Of a stretch of 64,000 nt of DNA, positions 39,190 through 47,982 are shown piece by piece; position 1 is the first letter of the stretch; every line of letters starts with the position of its first letter. The notes under the pieces are model-generated. The model saw nothing but the letters and a program-made list of their open reading frames with translations, was not told the DNA's origin and searched no databases. Both the position numbers and the translations under genes were made by a program. This DNA comes from Halopiger djelfimassiliensis (GTDB taxonomy: Archaea > Halobacteriota > Halobacteria > Halobacteriales > Natrialbaceae): positions 103,786-167,785 of the forward strand of contig NZ_HG315685.1 of the NCBI RefSeq assembly GCF_000455365.1, read 5' to 3'.

Positions 39190-40160
39190 TCCCGTGTTAT
39201 CTCTCGTGGACTCCAGGTCGATATCTCGGCGTCCGGATCGTGGTACGACTCGTATACGTCAAGCGTTCGGTACCGCTGTGTGTACTCGTGGATACCGGGA
39301 CCACGCACCTTGACCTCCTCTCGTGGCGGCTCAAGTCCCATTCCAAGGTACGTATCCCGTGCACGACAGAGGAAGTGATAGGCCAGAAACTCCTGGAACT
39401 CGCGTCTGGTTCCGGGATCGAACGGCGGGAGTTCGATTCGCGCAGTGGGTGGTTCATTGATCGGAGCCCCGGCTGGCGGTTCGATGACGGTTCCGTCGGG
39501 TTTGACGACGACTGGCCGGATAGTCGACCGAGCGTGAAAACTGAGTAGATCGAGCGGCTCACTCCCTTCTGTCGCCGCAGTCTTTCCGATGTTCTTGATG
39601 TATTCAATTCCGACGTTTAACTGATTGCCGCTGAAGAGTGCGTTCAGCGACCCTTCCACCATACCGAGATCCACCGACTCGAGGTACGAATTGTACGCTT
39701 GCATCGAGAAGTCCTCCGACGGGCCCATCCAGAGATCGACCCGATAGAAGACGAAATCGTCCTCGTCGACGGTTCTTGGAAGCGGTGTGATCGGTGTGAT
39801 CTCGTCGCTCGTGTGACTCGCAAACTGGAGTGCGATGTCTCGAAACAGTTCGTCGAACCGTTCACGCGAGAGGTGATCGATCAACTGATAGCTCGTCAAG
39901 AGCAGATCCGGATGTTCGACGAGCGGTAGTGCCAGCAGTTCCCCCTCTTCGTTGGCCAGCGTGTACCTGGCGAACCGACGTGCTTGCCTGACGAGTTCGT
40001 TTTCCGCAGGCGTTCGATCAGCCGGATCGCTCGGGTAGGCGCTGGTCTCGTGGGCGTAAATCGTGCCGTCGCCCTCGAGTGTAATCGTATGCTTCCGGTC
40101 TCGATTGTCAAGTACAACGATGTCCGCCTGTCTTCCGGTTGCTGTAATGGTAGCTTCCAT
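39186..40160 (-). CDS. Uncharacterised protein, homologous to the C-terminal half of its operon neighbour
   Basis: The 324-residue protein is not recognised. Its sequence parallels residues about 446-680 of the 751-aa protein encoded just upstream: HTITLEGDGTI against HRVTVETASDGI near the start, TARIELPPFDPG against LARITMEPRPLFDP, and RDTYLGMGLEPP with VRGPG against RDRYISYGQEPP with LLGPG near the end. The shared block is mixed alpha/beta with conserved Gly-Pro-Gly. No signal peptide, membrane helix or catalytic motif is seen. It is the middle gene of the operon, starting 6 bases after the upstream stop. Confidence 0.7.
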   Translation of the reverse strand: MEATITATGRQADIVVLDNRDRKHTITLEGDGTIYAHETSAYPSDPADRTPAENELVRQARRFARYTLANEEGELLALPLVEHPDLLLTSYQLIDHLSRERFDELFRDIALQFASHTSDEITPITPLPRTVDEDDFVFYRVDLWMGPSEDFSMQAYNSYLESVDLGMVEGSLNALFSGNQLNVGIEYIKNIGKTAATEGSEPLDLLSFHARSTIRPVVVKPDGTVIEPPAGAPINEPPTARIELPPFDPGTRREFQEFLAYHFLCRARDTYLGMGLEPPREEVKVRGPGIHEYTQRYRTLDVYESYHDPDAEISTWSPREITRE

Positions 40161-40166
40161 CTCCGT

Positions 40167-42422
40167 TCACCCCTCGAGTGTTGTGTCCGGATCCGTCGTT
40201 TCCGGTGTCGCCAGTTCGAGTCCGGGTTCCGCCGCGTAGGCGTCTCTGACGAGTCGTGCCTCCTCGATGAACGACTGACGGATGTGGTTGTGCAACTGTT
40301 CGGAACGTAATTCGTCGTCGGTCCAGCCACGCTCGTATCCCGGCATCTCGGCCGTCGGATCGTGGATGTCGGGGAGTTCGTCGTTCTGATCGTACAGGGA
40401 GGTCATCGAGTACCGGCCGGGTCCGAGAAGACGGACCGCTTCCGGCGGCTCCTGTCCGTAGCTGATATACCGATCGCGAACCTGGCGGGTCAGTTGCTCG
40501 ACGAGAACGTCCTGTGCATATTCCGGATCGAACAGGGGCCGCGGTTCCATCGTGATACGTGCAAGGCCGTCGGCCGCGTCCGGCTTGTCAGCCTCGACGA
40601 CGACTTCGCGATCGCCGTCCTCGATGACCGCGATCTGGATGTCCGAAACCGCTTCGAGATCCCCGTCTTCGATCCCGATCCATAGTTCGTACCGGATGTC
40701 TGCCTCGTCGATGTCGACCGATGTCGGATCGAGTGGTCGCTCGACGGGGTCGATAAACGGCGTGCCGTCGGCGAAGTGGCTCCCGTGTTGATCGATGTAC
40801 GTCCCGAACTCGGTCTCGAATTCGTTCGTAGAGAGCGATTCGACTACCGACTTGGCCCGCTCGACGTTTCGGATCCGGTGGTGTGGTTCCATGACGTCCA
40901 CGACTTCCAGATCGATCCAGTGGTACGCGAACCCGCGGACTCGTCCGCCGAGTACCTGCTGAAGTGGCGACATGTCGTTCCAGTTGTCCGGAATATCGCC
41001 CGTTCCAGTGTGTGTTTTGACGATGCCGTCCGACGCCGTTTCGACCGTCACGCGGTGTTCGAGGCCGAAGCAGTCGTCGACGGTCACCGTCACTGCGTCG
41101 TCGTCGTGTTCTTCGACGGTTACCTCGTAGGCATCTTCGTCGAACCCCCATTCCCCGCGAGTGAGAGCGACCCGAATCCGGAGTTCGGCTGCGAGCCGTC
41201 GGTCTGCTGACTCCTCTGCGACGTTCCGGAACGTCTCGAGGATCGCTTGTGCCTCGTCGACGTTCCCGGCCTCGAGCGCTGCTTCGATTCGCGCATCGAC
41301 TGCCTCACCGAACGGTGATGCAACCGCATCGGGTTCGTCGGCCACTATTTCACGGAGGCGCTCGAACCGATCACGTGCACGTTCGTGTTCGTCTCGGCCG
41401 GTGCGTACCTCGACGATCGTCGCCAGCGCGCGTGCGAACGGTTTGGTGGTCCCGCTATCGGCTTCATGGTTTTCGTAGAGCGTTTCAAGTCGCTCGAGCA
41501 GTTCGGTGGCAGTCTCGAACTGTCCGTCGTCGGCGTAGTAGGTCGTTGCACGCCGCAACGCGTTCGCATAGTACCTCGGAACGCCGTTGGAATCGGCGTA
41601 CTCCTCGTAGAACGATTCGATCCGATCGAGTTGTCGGTCCGCTTCCCGTGGCTGATCGGCATCGAACCGGACGTAGACCGCGTTTCGATAGTGGTGTGCG
41701 AGGCGATTGGGGAGATCGGAGTGATCGTGTTCGTCGACGAGTTCCTCGACCTTCTCGATCTCCCGTTCGACGGTCTCGAACGCGTCGTTGTGACAGTCGA
41801 TCCAGACCTTCGGATGCTTCCCTTCGACCAGCCAGTAAGCCATCTCGTCGGTCGGATACTGCTGGTAGAGCCCGTCGATTCGGTTTGCTTTTCGCCGGAC
41901 ATCGTCGTAATCCCCGCTATCGTAACTGGCTCGAGCAGCCCAACACAGGGCTGCGGCGAGTCGCGTGAAGAGTTCCTCGCCGGGGAACTCCCGCGATACG
42001 TTGTCGACGAACTGGAGGTTCGAGTGAGTCGTTCCCGGATCCCCCGTCTCGAGTTGCTGCTGATACTTCGCTTCGGCCACCAACCCGTCCGACAGATGTT
42101 TGGCAGTCGCTTCCGTTCGAAACTCGTTGTGGACCTGTCGAAGGGAGTCTACTCGGTCAGCGATAGCGTCGAGTGCTCCGTTTTCTCCATGAATCGTTAC
42201 TAACTCGGCGAGTGACCGTCCGTATGCCTCGGCAGTTCCCTCGGTTTCGGTCTCAGCGTGAAGGCTCTCGAGGCGTTCGACCCATGACGCTCGCTGCTCG
42301 TCTTCGTCTATCTCGGCGATCGCGTCGGCAAGTGCCGCCGCGAGCGTCTCGGTGTCCTCCGCTGTCTCGAGTCGATCGAGGGTCGCTCGAATCGTTTCGA
42401 TGTCGGCCCCCTCCCCTATCAT
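40167..42422 (-). CDS. TPR-like helical-repeat protein with a C-terminal domain shared with the next gene
   Basis: The 751-residue protein is the first gene of the operon. Residues about 60-405 form helical repeats of 45-60 residues with TPR-like spacing (repeated LDRIESFYEEYA, LLERLETLYENH and YYANALRRATTYYADDG patterns). Residues about 446-680 make the alpha/beta domain shared with the 324-aa protein, and a helical tail follows. It appears cytoplasmic. An AT-rich promoter region lies directly upstream, with transcription probably starting near the ATG. The combination of two helical scaffolds and a duplicated unknown domain suggests a complex, function unknown. Confidence 0.72.
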   Translation of the reverse strand: MIGEGADIETIRATLDRLETAEDTETLAAALADAIAEIDEDEQRASWVERLESLHAETETEGTAEAYGRSLAELVTIHGENGALDAIADRVDSLRQVHNEFRTEATAKHLSDGLVAEAKYQQQLETGDPGTTHSNLQFVDNVSREFPGEELFTRLAAALCWAARASYDSGDYDDVRRKANRIDGLYQQYPTDEMAYWLVEGKHPKVWIDCHNDAFETVEREIEKVEELVDEHDHSDLPNRLAHHYRNAVYVRFDADQPREADRQLDRIESFYEEYADSNGVPRYYANALRRATTYYADDGQFETATELLERLETLYENHEADSGTTKPFARALATIVEVRTGRDEHERARDRFERLREIVADEPDAVASPFGEAVDARIEAALEAGNVDEAQAILETFRNVAEESADRRLAAELRIRVALTRGEWGFDEDAYEVTVEEHDDDAVTVTVDDCFGLEHRVTVETASDGIVKTHTGTGDIPDNWNDMSPLQQVLGGRVRGFAYHWIDLEVVDVMEPHHRIRNVERAKSVVESLSTNEFETEFGTYIDQHGSHFADGTPFIDPVERPLDPTSVDIDEADIRYELWIGIEDGDLEAVSDIQIAVIEDGDREVVVEADKPDAADGLARITMEPRPLFDPEYAQDVLVEQLTRQVRDRYISYGQEPPEAVRLLGPGRYSMTSLYDQNDELPDIHDPTAEMPGYERGWTDDELRSEQLHNHIRQSFIEEARLVRDAYAAEPGLELATPETTDPDTTLEG

Positions 42423-42792
42423 AATACGATCATATATGGTATCTCTATAGTATTTGTAATCAATCGACTAGCAGTTCTTGATCGGACCCGGAGATGGTTT
42501 CTACTCCCGAAGCTCCGATATACTATATCCTGACGTAGTATTAGTTAAATACTATGAATGTATCCGAGTAGATCATTTCCGGGAGTCGGATTCAGCGTTG
42601 CGCTCCCGATATCCTCCTCGACAGCCGAATGGCGGTTATGACGCCATCTCTGTCGTCATATTGCGAGCGTAGCTTCCGCAGCTAGGTAGTGAGTCTCGAA
42701 AAGTCGTCGGCGACCGTCGTTCAGTAGCCCGAACGAAACGGTTCGATCTCCAAACCGGTGCGAAACTGGAAGTGCGGGTACGGACTGTACGA
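42423..42792. other. 370-bp gap upstream of the TPR/HEAT operon
   Basis: The left half is AT-rich (tatatggtatctctatagtatttg near 42432) and should carry the operon promoter. An everted pair of TAGTATT half-sites lies at 42536-42554. The right half (42600-42792), downstream of serS, shows no gene; a minus-strand frame through it is a continuation of a serS shadow. Confidence 0.5.
42536..42554. repeat. Inverted repeat TAGTATT-n5-AATACTA
   Basis: Perfect 7-bp arms around AGTTA, about 115 bases upstream of the operon start. The same half-site word occurs at the Bat-type regulator promoter (17310-17329) in the opposite order, and once more near 42446. Could be a regulator site or simply TATA-like DNA. 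Confidence 0.35.
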
Positions 42793-44172
42793 CTACTCCC
42801 GTTCGCCGGCACCGAGCGCAGCTTCGCCGACCTTCTCGTGACCCTCGATGACTTCCTGTCCGTTCATGTACGGCCGCAGGGCCTCGGGAATCGTGACGGT
42901 GCCGTCCTCGTTCTGGTAGTACTCGAGGATCGCGACCATCACCCGCGGGATCGCCAGCCCGGAGGCGTTCAGGGTATGCAGGTATTCGGCCGACTCGTGG
43001 CGCTCGGGCCGGTACCGCAGGCCGGCGCGTCGAGCCTGAAAGTCCTCGAAGTTCGAGGCCGTCGAGACCTCGAGCCAGCGGCCGCCCTGTTCGGGGCCGT
43101 CGTCCATGTCGTCGGCGGGGGCCCACACCTCGAGGTCGATCTGCTTTGCGGCCTTGAACCCGAGATCGCCGGTACAGAGTTCGAGCACGCGGTATGGGAG
43201 CTCCAGTCGGCGGAGGACTTCCTCGGCTTCCCCGAGCAGTTCCTCGAGGCGGTCGTAGCTGTTCTCGGGTTCGACGAAGTTGACGAGTTCGACCTTGTTG
43301 AACTGGTGGACGCGGACGATTCCTCGAGTTTCGGTGCCGTGTTCGCCGGCCTCCCGGCGGAAGTTGGGCGTGTAGGCCTGGTGTTTCAGCGGGAGATCGT
43401 CCTGCAAGAGGATGTCATCCGCGTACATGTTGGTGACCGGCACCTCGGCGGTGGGACAGAGCCAGAGGTCGTCGTCGTCGTAGGCCTCGTCGTTGCTGTC
43501 GCCGATGCGGTAGGCGTCGTCGGCGAACTTCGGGAGCTGTCCGGTCCCGCGCATCGACGCGCTGTTGATCGGGACCGGCGGGAAGAGATCGACGTAACCC
43601 TGCTCGCGGTGGACGTCGAGCATGAACTGGATCAGGGCGTGCTCGAGGCGGGCTCCGTCGCCCTTGAGGAAGTAGAAGCCGGAGCCGGTGGTCTTCGCGC
43701 CGCGTGCCTCGTCGATGATGTCCAGCTCCTCGCCGAGTTCGTAGTGTGGGGTGACCTCCGCCGGCCCCTCCCGGAGGTCGTCGAAGCCCCAGCGCCGGTC
43801 CTCGACGTTGTGGCGCTCGTCGACCCCCGGCGGGACGCTCTCGTGGGGGATCTGTGGGATCTCGAGCATGTGCTCCTCGAGTTCGTCCTGTAGCTCCGCG
43901 GCCTCGGCTTCGACAGCTTCGATCTCCGCTTTGAGTTCCTTGGACTGCTCGATGGCCTCGTCTTTCTCGTCCTGTTTGCCCTCGGCGACCAGTTCGCCGA
44001 TTCTCTCGGTGATACGGTTGCGTTCGTGACGGAGCTCGTCGCCGCGGGCTTTCAGCTCCCGCCACCGTTCGTCGATCTCGAGCACCGCATCGAGGTCGAC
44101 GTCGGCCCCGCGGTTCTCGAGGGCGTCGCGGACCTCGTCGGGGTTCTCGCGCAAGTACGTCCGGTCGATCAT
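42793..44172 (-). CDS. serS: Seryl-tRNA synthetase
   Basis: The 459-residue class II synthetase has the N-terminal tRNA-binding coiled coil (about 28-105), motif 2 (NFRREAGEHGTETRGIVRVH) and motif 3 (GLAIPRVMVAILEYYQ) of bacterial-type SerRS. It charges tRNA-Ser. ATG 44172 (MIDRTYLRENPDEV) is taken as the start because it matches the family N-terminus; an ATG six codons upstream at 44190 is also possible. It is divergent from the PhoU-TrkA gene across about 115 bases. Confidence 0.97.
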   Translation of the reverse strand: MIDRTYLRENPDEVRDALENRGADVDLDAVLEIDERWRELKARGDELRHERNRITERIGELVAEGKQDEKDEAIEQSKELKAEIEAVEAEAAELQDELEEHMLEIPQIPHESVPPGVDERHNVEDRRWGFDDLREGPAEVTPHYELGEELDIIDEARGAKTTGSGFYFLKGDGARLEHALIQFMLDVHREQGYVDLFPPVPINSASMRGTGQLPKFADDAYRIGDSNDEAYDDDDLWLCPTAEVPVTNMYADDILLQDDLPLKHQAYTPNFRREAGEHGTETRGIVRVHQFNKVELVNFVEPENSYDRLEELLGEAEEVLRRLELPYRVLELCTGDLGFKAAKQIDLEVWAPADDMDDGPEQGGRWLEVSTASNFEDFQARRAGLRYRPERHESAEYLHTLNASGLAIPRVMVAILEYYQNEDGTVTIPEALRPYMNGQEVIEGHEKVGEAALGAGERE

Positions 44173-44287
44173 TGCCCGTGGGTTCTCCATGCCGGTCCAA
44201 AACCGTGTCGGAAAGCGGCGTCACGCGAGGTGGCCGTCGCAGCCATCGCGGGAAACGCTTTTTCCGTGGGGTCCCGTCTTTCGGAGT

Positions 44288-45496
44288 ATGGACCCGCTCG
44301 AGGGGGAAGCGTCGTCGGTATCGGTCGAGTACGAGCCCGTCAGCGTCAAGGACGTGCTCGTCGAGATGAAAGACACCGCGGAGTTGCTCATCGACCTCTC
44401 GTACTCGGCGGTCCTTCACCGCAACGCGGATCTCGCACAGGAGGTCATCCGCCTCGAAGAGCGGATGAACGTCCTCGAGCTCCGCGCGCGGATGAGCCTC
44501 ATGATGGCCGTCCGTAAGCCGGCTGACGCGGAGGAACTCGCCCCGGTGATGGGGATCGTCTCCGCCGCCGACGAGATCAGCGATGCGGCCGGCGACATCG
44601 CGAAGATCGTTCTCGAGGAGATGGGGCTTCCGGAGGCTATGCGGGCAGCGCTGCCGGAGGCCGCGGAGACGCTGGTTCGCGGCGTCGTCGATCCCGCCTC
44701 CGAGTACGCCGATCGCACCCTCGCGGATATCGACCTCGAGTCCGAGACGGGCGTGCGCGTGATCGCGCTCCGTCGGGGTGACGAGTGGTTGCTCAATCCC
44801 GGCCCGACCACGACCGTCGCAAGCGACGATGTCGCGCTCCTCCGTGGGCCGGACCCGGCGATCGGCGAGGTCTGTGAGACGTTGACCGGCGAGAAATACG
44901 AGACGCCGACCGTCGACGATCCCGGTATCGAGGACCTCGAACGGGCGGTCGACACGATCGTCCACATGAAGAACCTCTCGGAGCTTGCGGTCGATCTGGC
45001 CTACAGCAGCGTACTGTTCGACAGCGCGAAACTGGCAGAGGAGGTCCGCAACCTCGAGGTCGAGGTCGACGCCATGCAGTCGCGGTTCGAGGCCTGGACG
45101 CTCCGGGCGGCCGCCGACGCGGAGGATCCCGTGGTCCTTCGCGGGCTGATCCGGCTGGGAAGCAGCACGGAGGTGATAAGCGACGCGGCGATCGACATCA
45201 GCGAGGGCGTCCTCCGGGACATCGACGTCCACCCGGTCGTCCAGCTGGCAGTACAGGAAAGCGACGAGATCATCACCCGGGTCGCGGTCGAGCCGGGAAG
45301 CGAACTCGACGGCACCGCGATCACGGCCGGCGTTCCCGAGGTCGAGTCGACGATGTCGGTCATCGCCATCCGCCGGCCCGACGAGGGGTGGCTGCTCGTC
45401 GCCGACGGCGACGCCGAGTTACAGGGCGGGGACGTTCTCATCTCGAAGGGGACCCGGACGTCCGCGGCGGCGTTCGAGGAACTGGCCCAGGCTTGA
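44288..45496 (+). CDS. Tandem PhoU-TrkA_C regulator of ion transport
   Basis: The 402-residue cytoplasmic protein has two repeats, each a PhoU-like helical segment (about 15-110 and 215-310) followed by a TrkA_C/RCK-C ligand-binding domain (about 120-200 and 325-400; GVRVIALRRGDEWLLNPGP and MSVIAIRRPDEGWLLVADG). Proteins of this kind accompany archaeal MgtE or K+ transporters and are thought to gate them in response to a ligand. Two MgtE-like genes follow on the opposite strand. ATG 44288 is used; an upstream extension is not conserved-looking. Confidence 0.88.
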   Translation: MDPLEGEASSVSVEYEPVSVKDVLVEMKDTAELLIDLSYSAVLHRNADLAQEVIRLEERMNVLELRARMSLMMAVRKPADAEELAPVMGIVSAADEISDAAGDIAKIVLEEMGLPEAMRAALPEAAETLVRGVVDPASEYADRTLADIDLESETGVRVIALRRGDEWLLNPGPTTTVASDDVALLRGPDPAIGEVCETLTGEKYETPTVDDPGIEDLERAVDTIVHMKNLSELAVDLAYSSVLFDSAKLAEEVRNLEVEVDAMQSRFEAWTLRAAADAEDPVVLRGLIRLGSSTEVISDAAIDISEGVLRDIDVHPVVQLAVQESDEIITRVAVEPGSELDGTAITAGVPEVESTMSVIAIRRPDEGWLLVADGDAELQGGDVLISKGTRTSAAAFEELAQA

Positions 45497-45509
45497 CCCC
45501 GACCGCAAC

Positions 45510-45650
45510 TCAACCGGCGTACTCGAGCAGGAGGGAGACGAGTTCGAGGTAGACGAACGCGCCGAGGACGGCGATACCGAGCGCGATGGTGACCGGAACG
45601 AGCGCCCGGACGACCATCCGAACCCGTCTCGACCGTTGGAGTTCGATCAT
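45510..45650 (-). CDS. 46-aa single-span membrane protein
   Basis: ATG 45650 to TGA 45510 encodes MIELQRSRRVRMVVRALV... with a basic N-terminus and one strongly hydrophobic helix at about residues 13-34, then a Leu-rich end finishing LLEYAG. GC3-rich codon use like neighbouring genes and a tidy position between the PhoU-TrkA gene (convergent, 13 bases away) and the MgtE pair (180 bases upstream) support a real gene. By the positive-inside rule the N-terminus is cytoplasmic. It may be an accessory subunit of a transporter, which is speculation. Confidence 0.6.
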   Translation of the reverse strand: MIELQRSRRVRMVVRALVPVTIALGIAVLGAFVYLELVSLLLEYAG

Positions 45651-45829
45651 CGCTCTCCCTGCTTTTTGCGCGTTGCGTTCGTCGAGGGGTGGGTGGGCGG
45701 TCGCGTTCGTGGCATGTTTTCGACGCCTACGCCATTATCCTTGAATGTCAGTCAGACGGTCGACGGACGGAGAGCCGACGCTTCCGTGTCGCTCGCGTCC
45801 CGCGGTGGCCGTCCCTGGTCCGCTCGGAG

Positions 45830-46408
45830 TCAAACCCCCAGAACGAGCGCCGAAACGCCGATGAAGATGAGCATTCCGAAGACGTCGACGACGTTCGTGA
45901 CGATCGGGATCGTCGTATCGTCGGGGTCGATACCCAGTCGATACGAGGTATAGGTCGCCCCGAAGCTGAAGACGATCGCGATCACAGTAACCGACATCCC
46001 GCTGACGAGCGAGATGACAAGCAGCGTCGACATCGGCAGCGACGAATCGACGACCCGTCCGAGCAGCCACGTCCCGACGGCCAGTGCGGTAAAGATCGTC
46101 GCCGCCAGCGCCAGTATCGCGATGACGTTCGCCCATAGCTCCCGGTCGCGCGGGTCGATCTCCGTCGTCCCCAGGTGAAACCGTGTCGAGAGCCGCGAAC
46201 TCAGGATCGACCCGAGGTTTCCACCCATGTCGACCATCGTCGGCACCATCACCGCTAACAGTGCGTACTCTTCGAGCATCGCTTCGGCGCTCTCGAGTGT
46301 GATTCCGGCCCAGAGTACGATACTCGAGAGGACAACGAGCAGCGGAAACATGCTGGCGACGATCCGTTTCCAGTTCCACGTGCCAAGCGATCCCCGCTGG
46401 GTATCCAT
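45830..46408 (-). CDS. MgtE-type divalent cation transporter, half protein 2
   Basis: The 192-residue protein is a single MgtE integral-membrane domain of about five helices, with MVPTMVDMGGNLGSILSSRLST (the Pro...Gly-Asn motif lining the Mg2+ pore) and a second PDDTTIPIVTNVVDVFG segment. It lacks the N and CBS cytoplasmic domains of bacterial MgtE. It overlaps the stop of the preceding half protein by one base (TAATG). The two halves presumably form one heterodimeric channel like the two domains of SLC41 proteins. Confidence 0.92.
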   Translation of the reverse strand: MDTQRGSLGTWNWKRIVASMFPLLVVLSSIVLWAGITLESAEAMLEEYALLAVMVPTMVDMGGNLGSILSSRLSTRFHLGTTEIDPRDRELWANVIAILALAATIFTALAVGTWLLGRVVDSSLPMSTLLVISLVSGMSVTVIAIVFSFGATYTSYRLGIDPDDTTIPIVTNVVDVFGMLIFIGVSALVLGV

Positions 46409-46977
46409 TAGCCGATCACCTCGATGAGGTCGATCGCGAACAGCAGAAACAGCATGCCGAAGATATCACCGAGCGTCGTCACGATCGGCCCGACGAGGTT
46501 GTCGGGATCGTAGCCGTAGGTGTACCCGGTAAAGATCAGCGCCAGCAGGCCGAAGATCAGCACGATCGACGTCAATACGCCGGCGATGACCATGATCCCG
46601 ACGAGTTCCGACAGGGCCGCGACCTCCCATCCAAGCGTTACGAGCGTCAGCCAGGTGATGACGCCGATGACGAGGGAGATCCCGATGCCGTTGATGGCCG
46701 ACGCCAACACGGCGTTGACGAGGCGCTCGTCCCACTCGAAGCGCGGCTCGAGCAACCCCTGATGGAGTCCGCTCGAGATGCGTCCGCCGAGTGCCCCGTA
46801 GACGTTCCCCCGGGTCGCGAGAAACACCGGCACCATCACCAGGAGACCGGGAAACCGGTCGACGCTCTCGAGCAGTCCCTCGAGAACCAGCCCGGCGAAG
46901 AGTCCGCCCCCGAGTGCGACGAACAGGATCGGGAGCGTCTCCCGATAGATCGACCAGACGTCGCCGCGAACGCTCAT
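46408..46977 (-). CDS. MgtE-type divalent cation transporter, half protein 1
   Basis: The 189-residue membrane protein carries the MgtE domain with MVPVFLATRGNVYGALGGRIS and DPDNLVGPIVTTLGDIFGM. It is the promoter-proximal gene of the pair. The adjacent PhoU-TrkA_C gene, though on the other strand, is the plausible ligand-sensing partner since neither half has CBS domains. Mg2+ is the expected ion by family; Co2+ or Zn2+ are possible. Confidence 0.92.
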   Translation of the reverse strand: MSVRGDVWSIYRETLPILFVALGGGLFAGLVLEGLLESVDRFPGLLVMVPVFLATRGNVYGALGGRISSGLHQGLLEPRFEWDERLVNAVLASAINGIGISLVIGVITWLTLVTLGWEVAALSELVGIMVIAGVLTSIVLIFGLLALIFTGYTYGYDPDNLVGPIVTTLGDIFGMLFLLFAIDLIEVIG

Positions 46978-47121
46978 ATCAGTTGATCGTTCAGTTCGAT
47001 GTTAAACGTACCGGGACCGACGCGGACGCGAACCCGCCCGTAGCGCCCGGTGGCGACCGGGTACCCTGAAACGACCGGCGAGAACGACCTGCCGGATGTG
47101 ATTGATACCTGAAACGGTCGA

Positions 47122-47562
47122 CTAGCTGATCGCGACGACGACCCAAGCGATACCGATCGCCGAAAGCGAGAGCGCGAGGGTCCCCGCTGCGTACGCGACG
47201 GCCAGTAGTCGGTCGCCGCGTTCGTATCGGCGGATCGTCTCGACCGAAAACGACGAGAAGGTGGTAACCGAGCCACAGATCCCGACGCCCACAAGTTGCA
47301 TCGTCGACCCGCCGACGCCGGCGAACACCGCGAGTCCGAGGGCGAAACTCCCGACGACGTTTACGGCCAGCGTCGGCCACGGGACCCGCTCGCTCGAGAA
47401 CCGCGTGGAGACCCAGTGGCGAAAGAGGGCACCGATCGCGCCGCCGGTGCCGACGACGTGGGCGGGTTCGGGATCGACGGTAATTCCGGCCACGGCCGCG
47501 CCGAGCAGGGCAGCGCACGTTCGGAGGAGTTCCTCCCCCGCAGGGGAGACCGAGAGGGTCAC
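47122..47562 (-). CDS. crcB: Fluoride channel subunit Fluc/CrcB 1
   Basis: The 146-residue membrane protein has four helices and the Fluc signatures GGAIGALFRHWVS, NVVGSFALGL and GSVTTFSSFSVETI (Phe/Thr-lined pore). It exports fluoride that accumulates in cells. The start is a GTG overlapping the stop of the upstream crcB (GTGA), so the two are coupled; two different subunits in an operon normally form the antiparallel heterodimer. Confidence 0.94.
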   Translation of the reverse strand: MTLSVSPAGEELLRTCAALLGAAVAGITVDPEPAHVVGTGGAIGALFRHWVSTRFSSERVPWPTLAVNVVGSFALGLAVFAGVGGSTMQLVGVGICGSVTTFSSFSVETIRRYERGDRLLAVAYAAGTLALSLSAIGIAWVVVAIS

Positions 47563-47972
47563 GCCGTCTCACCCCCGGCGGGAGAGACGGGACCGTCGCG
47601 AACCCGTCGTGCGAGGGTCCGTCCCGCGAGGACGCCGGCGAACCCGAGTCCGTAGTTCCCGGCGACGAGAGCGACGAGCGTGACGGGGTCGGCCGCCAGT
47701 GCTGTCTGGACCGCGAAGGTACTGTAGGTCGTCACCGACGAGAGAAAGCCAGTGGTAAAGACGACCCGCGACGTGGTACCGACGAGTCCCGTGTACTCCG
47801 CCTCGTAGACGAGAAATCCGAGGACGAGGCTTCCGGCGGCGTTGACGAGGACGACAGCCGGTATCTCGGGCAGCATCCCGGAGACGAAAAACCGGAGATT
47901 CGAGCCGGCGAAACCGCCGATAGCGATCAGTGCGAGCGTCTCGAGTCGAACGAGGGAGTGGTCGGCTGCCAT
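47559..47972 (-). CDS. crcB: Fluoride channel subunit Fluc/CrcB 2
   Basis: The 137-residue four-helix protein has IGGFAGSNLRFFVSG, NAAGSLVLGFLVYE and GFLSSVTTYSTFAVQT. It is the first gene of the pair. ATG 47972 is strongly preferred over the upstream TTG (48104) because a fluoride riboswitch occupies 47983-48074, directly before ATG 47972, and would otherwise be translated. Confidence 0.94.
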   Translation of the reverse strand: MAADHSLVRLETLALIAIGGFAGSNLRFFVSGMLPEIPAVVLVNAAGSLVLGFLVYEAEYTGLVGTTSRVVFTTGFLSSVTTYSTFAVQTALAADPVTLVALVAGNYGLGFAGVLAGRTLARRVRDGPVSPAGGETA

Positions 47973-47982
47973 GGCTGAGTGT

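Noticed and set aside
43415-45232. 605-codon minus-strand frame across serS 5' end and the PhoU-TrkA gene
   Set aside because: Out of frame with serS and antisense to the regulator; Arg-rich second half is a frame-shifted serS reading.
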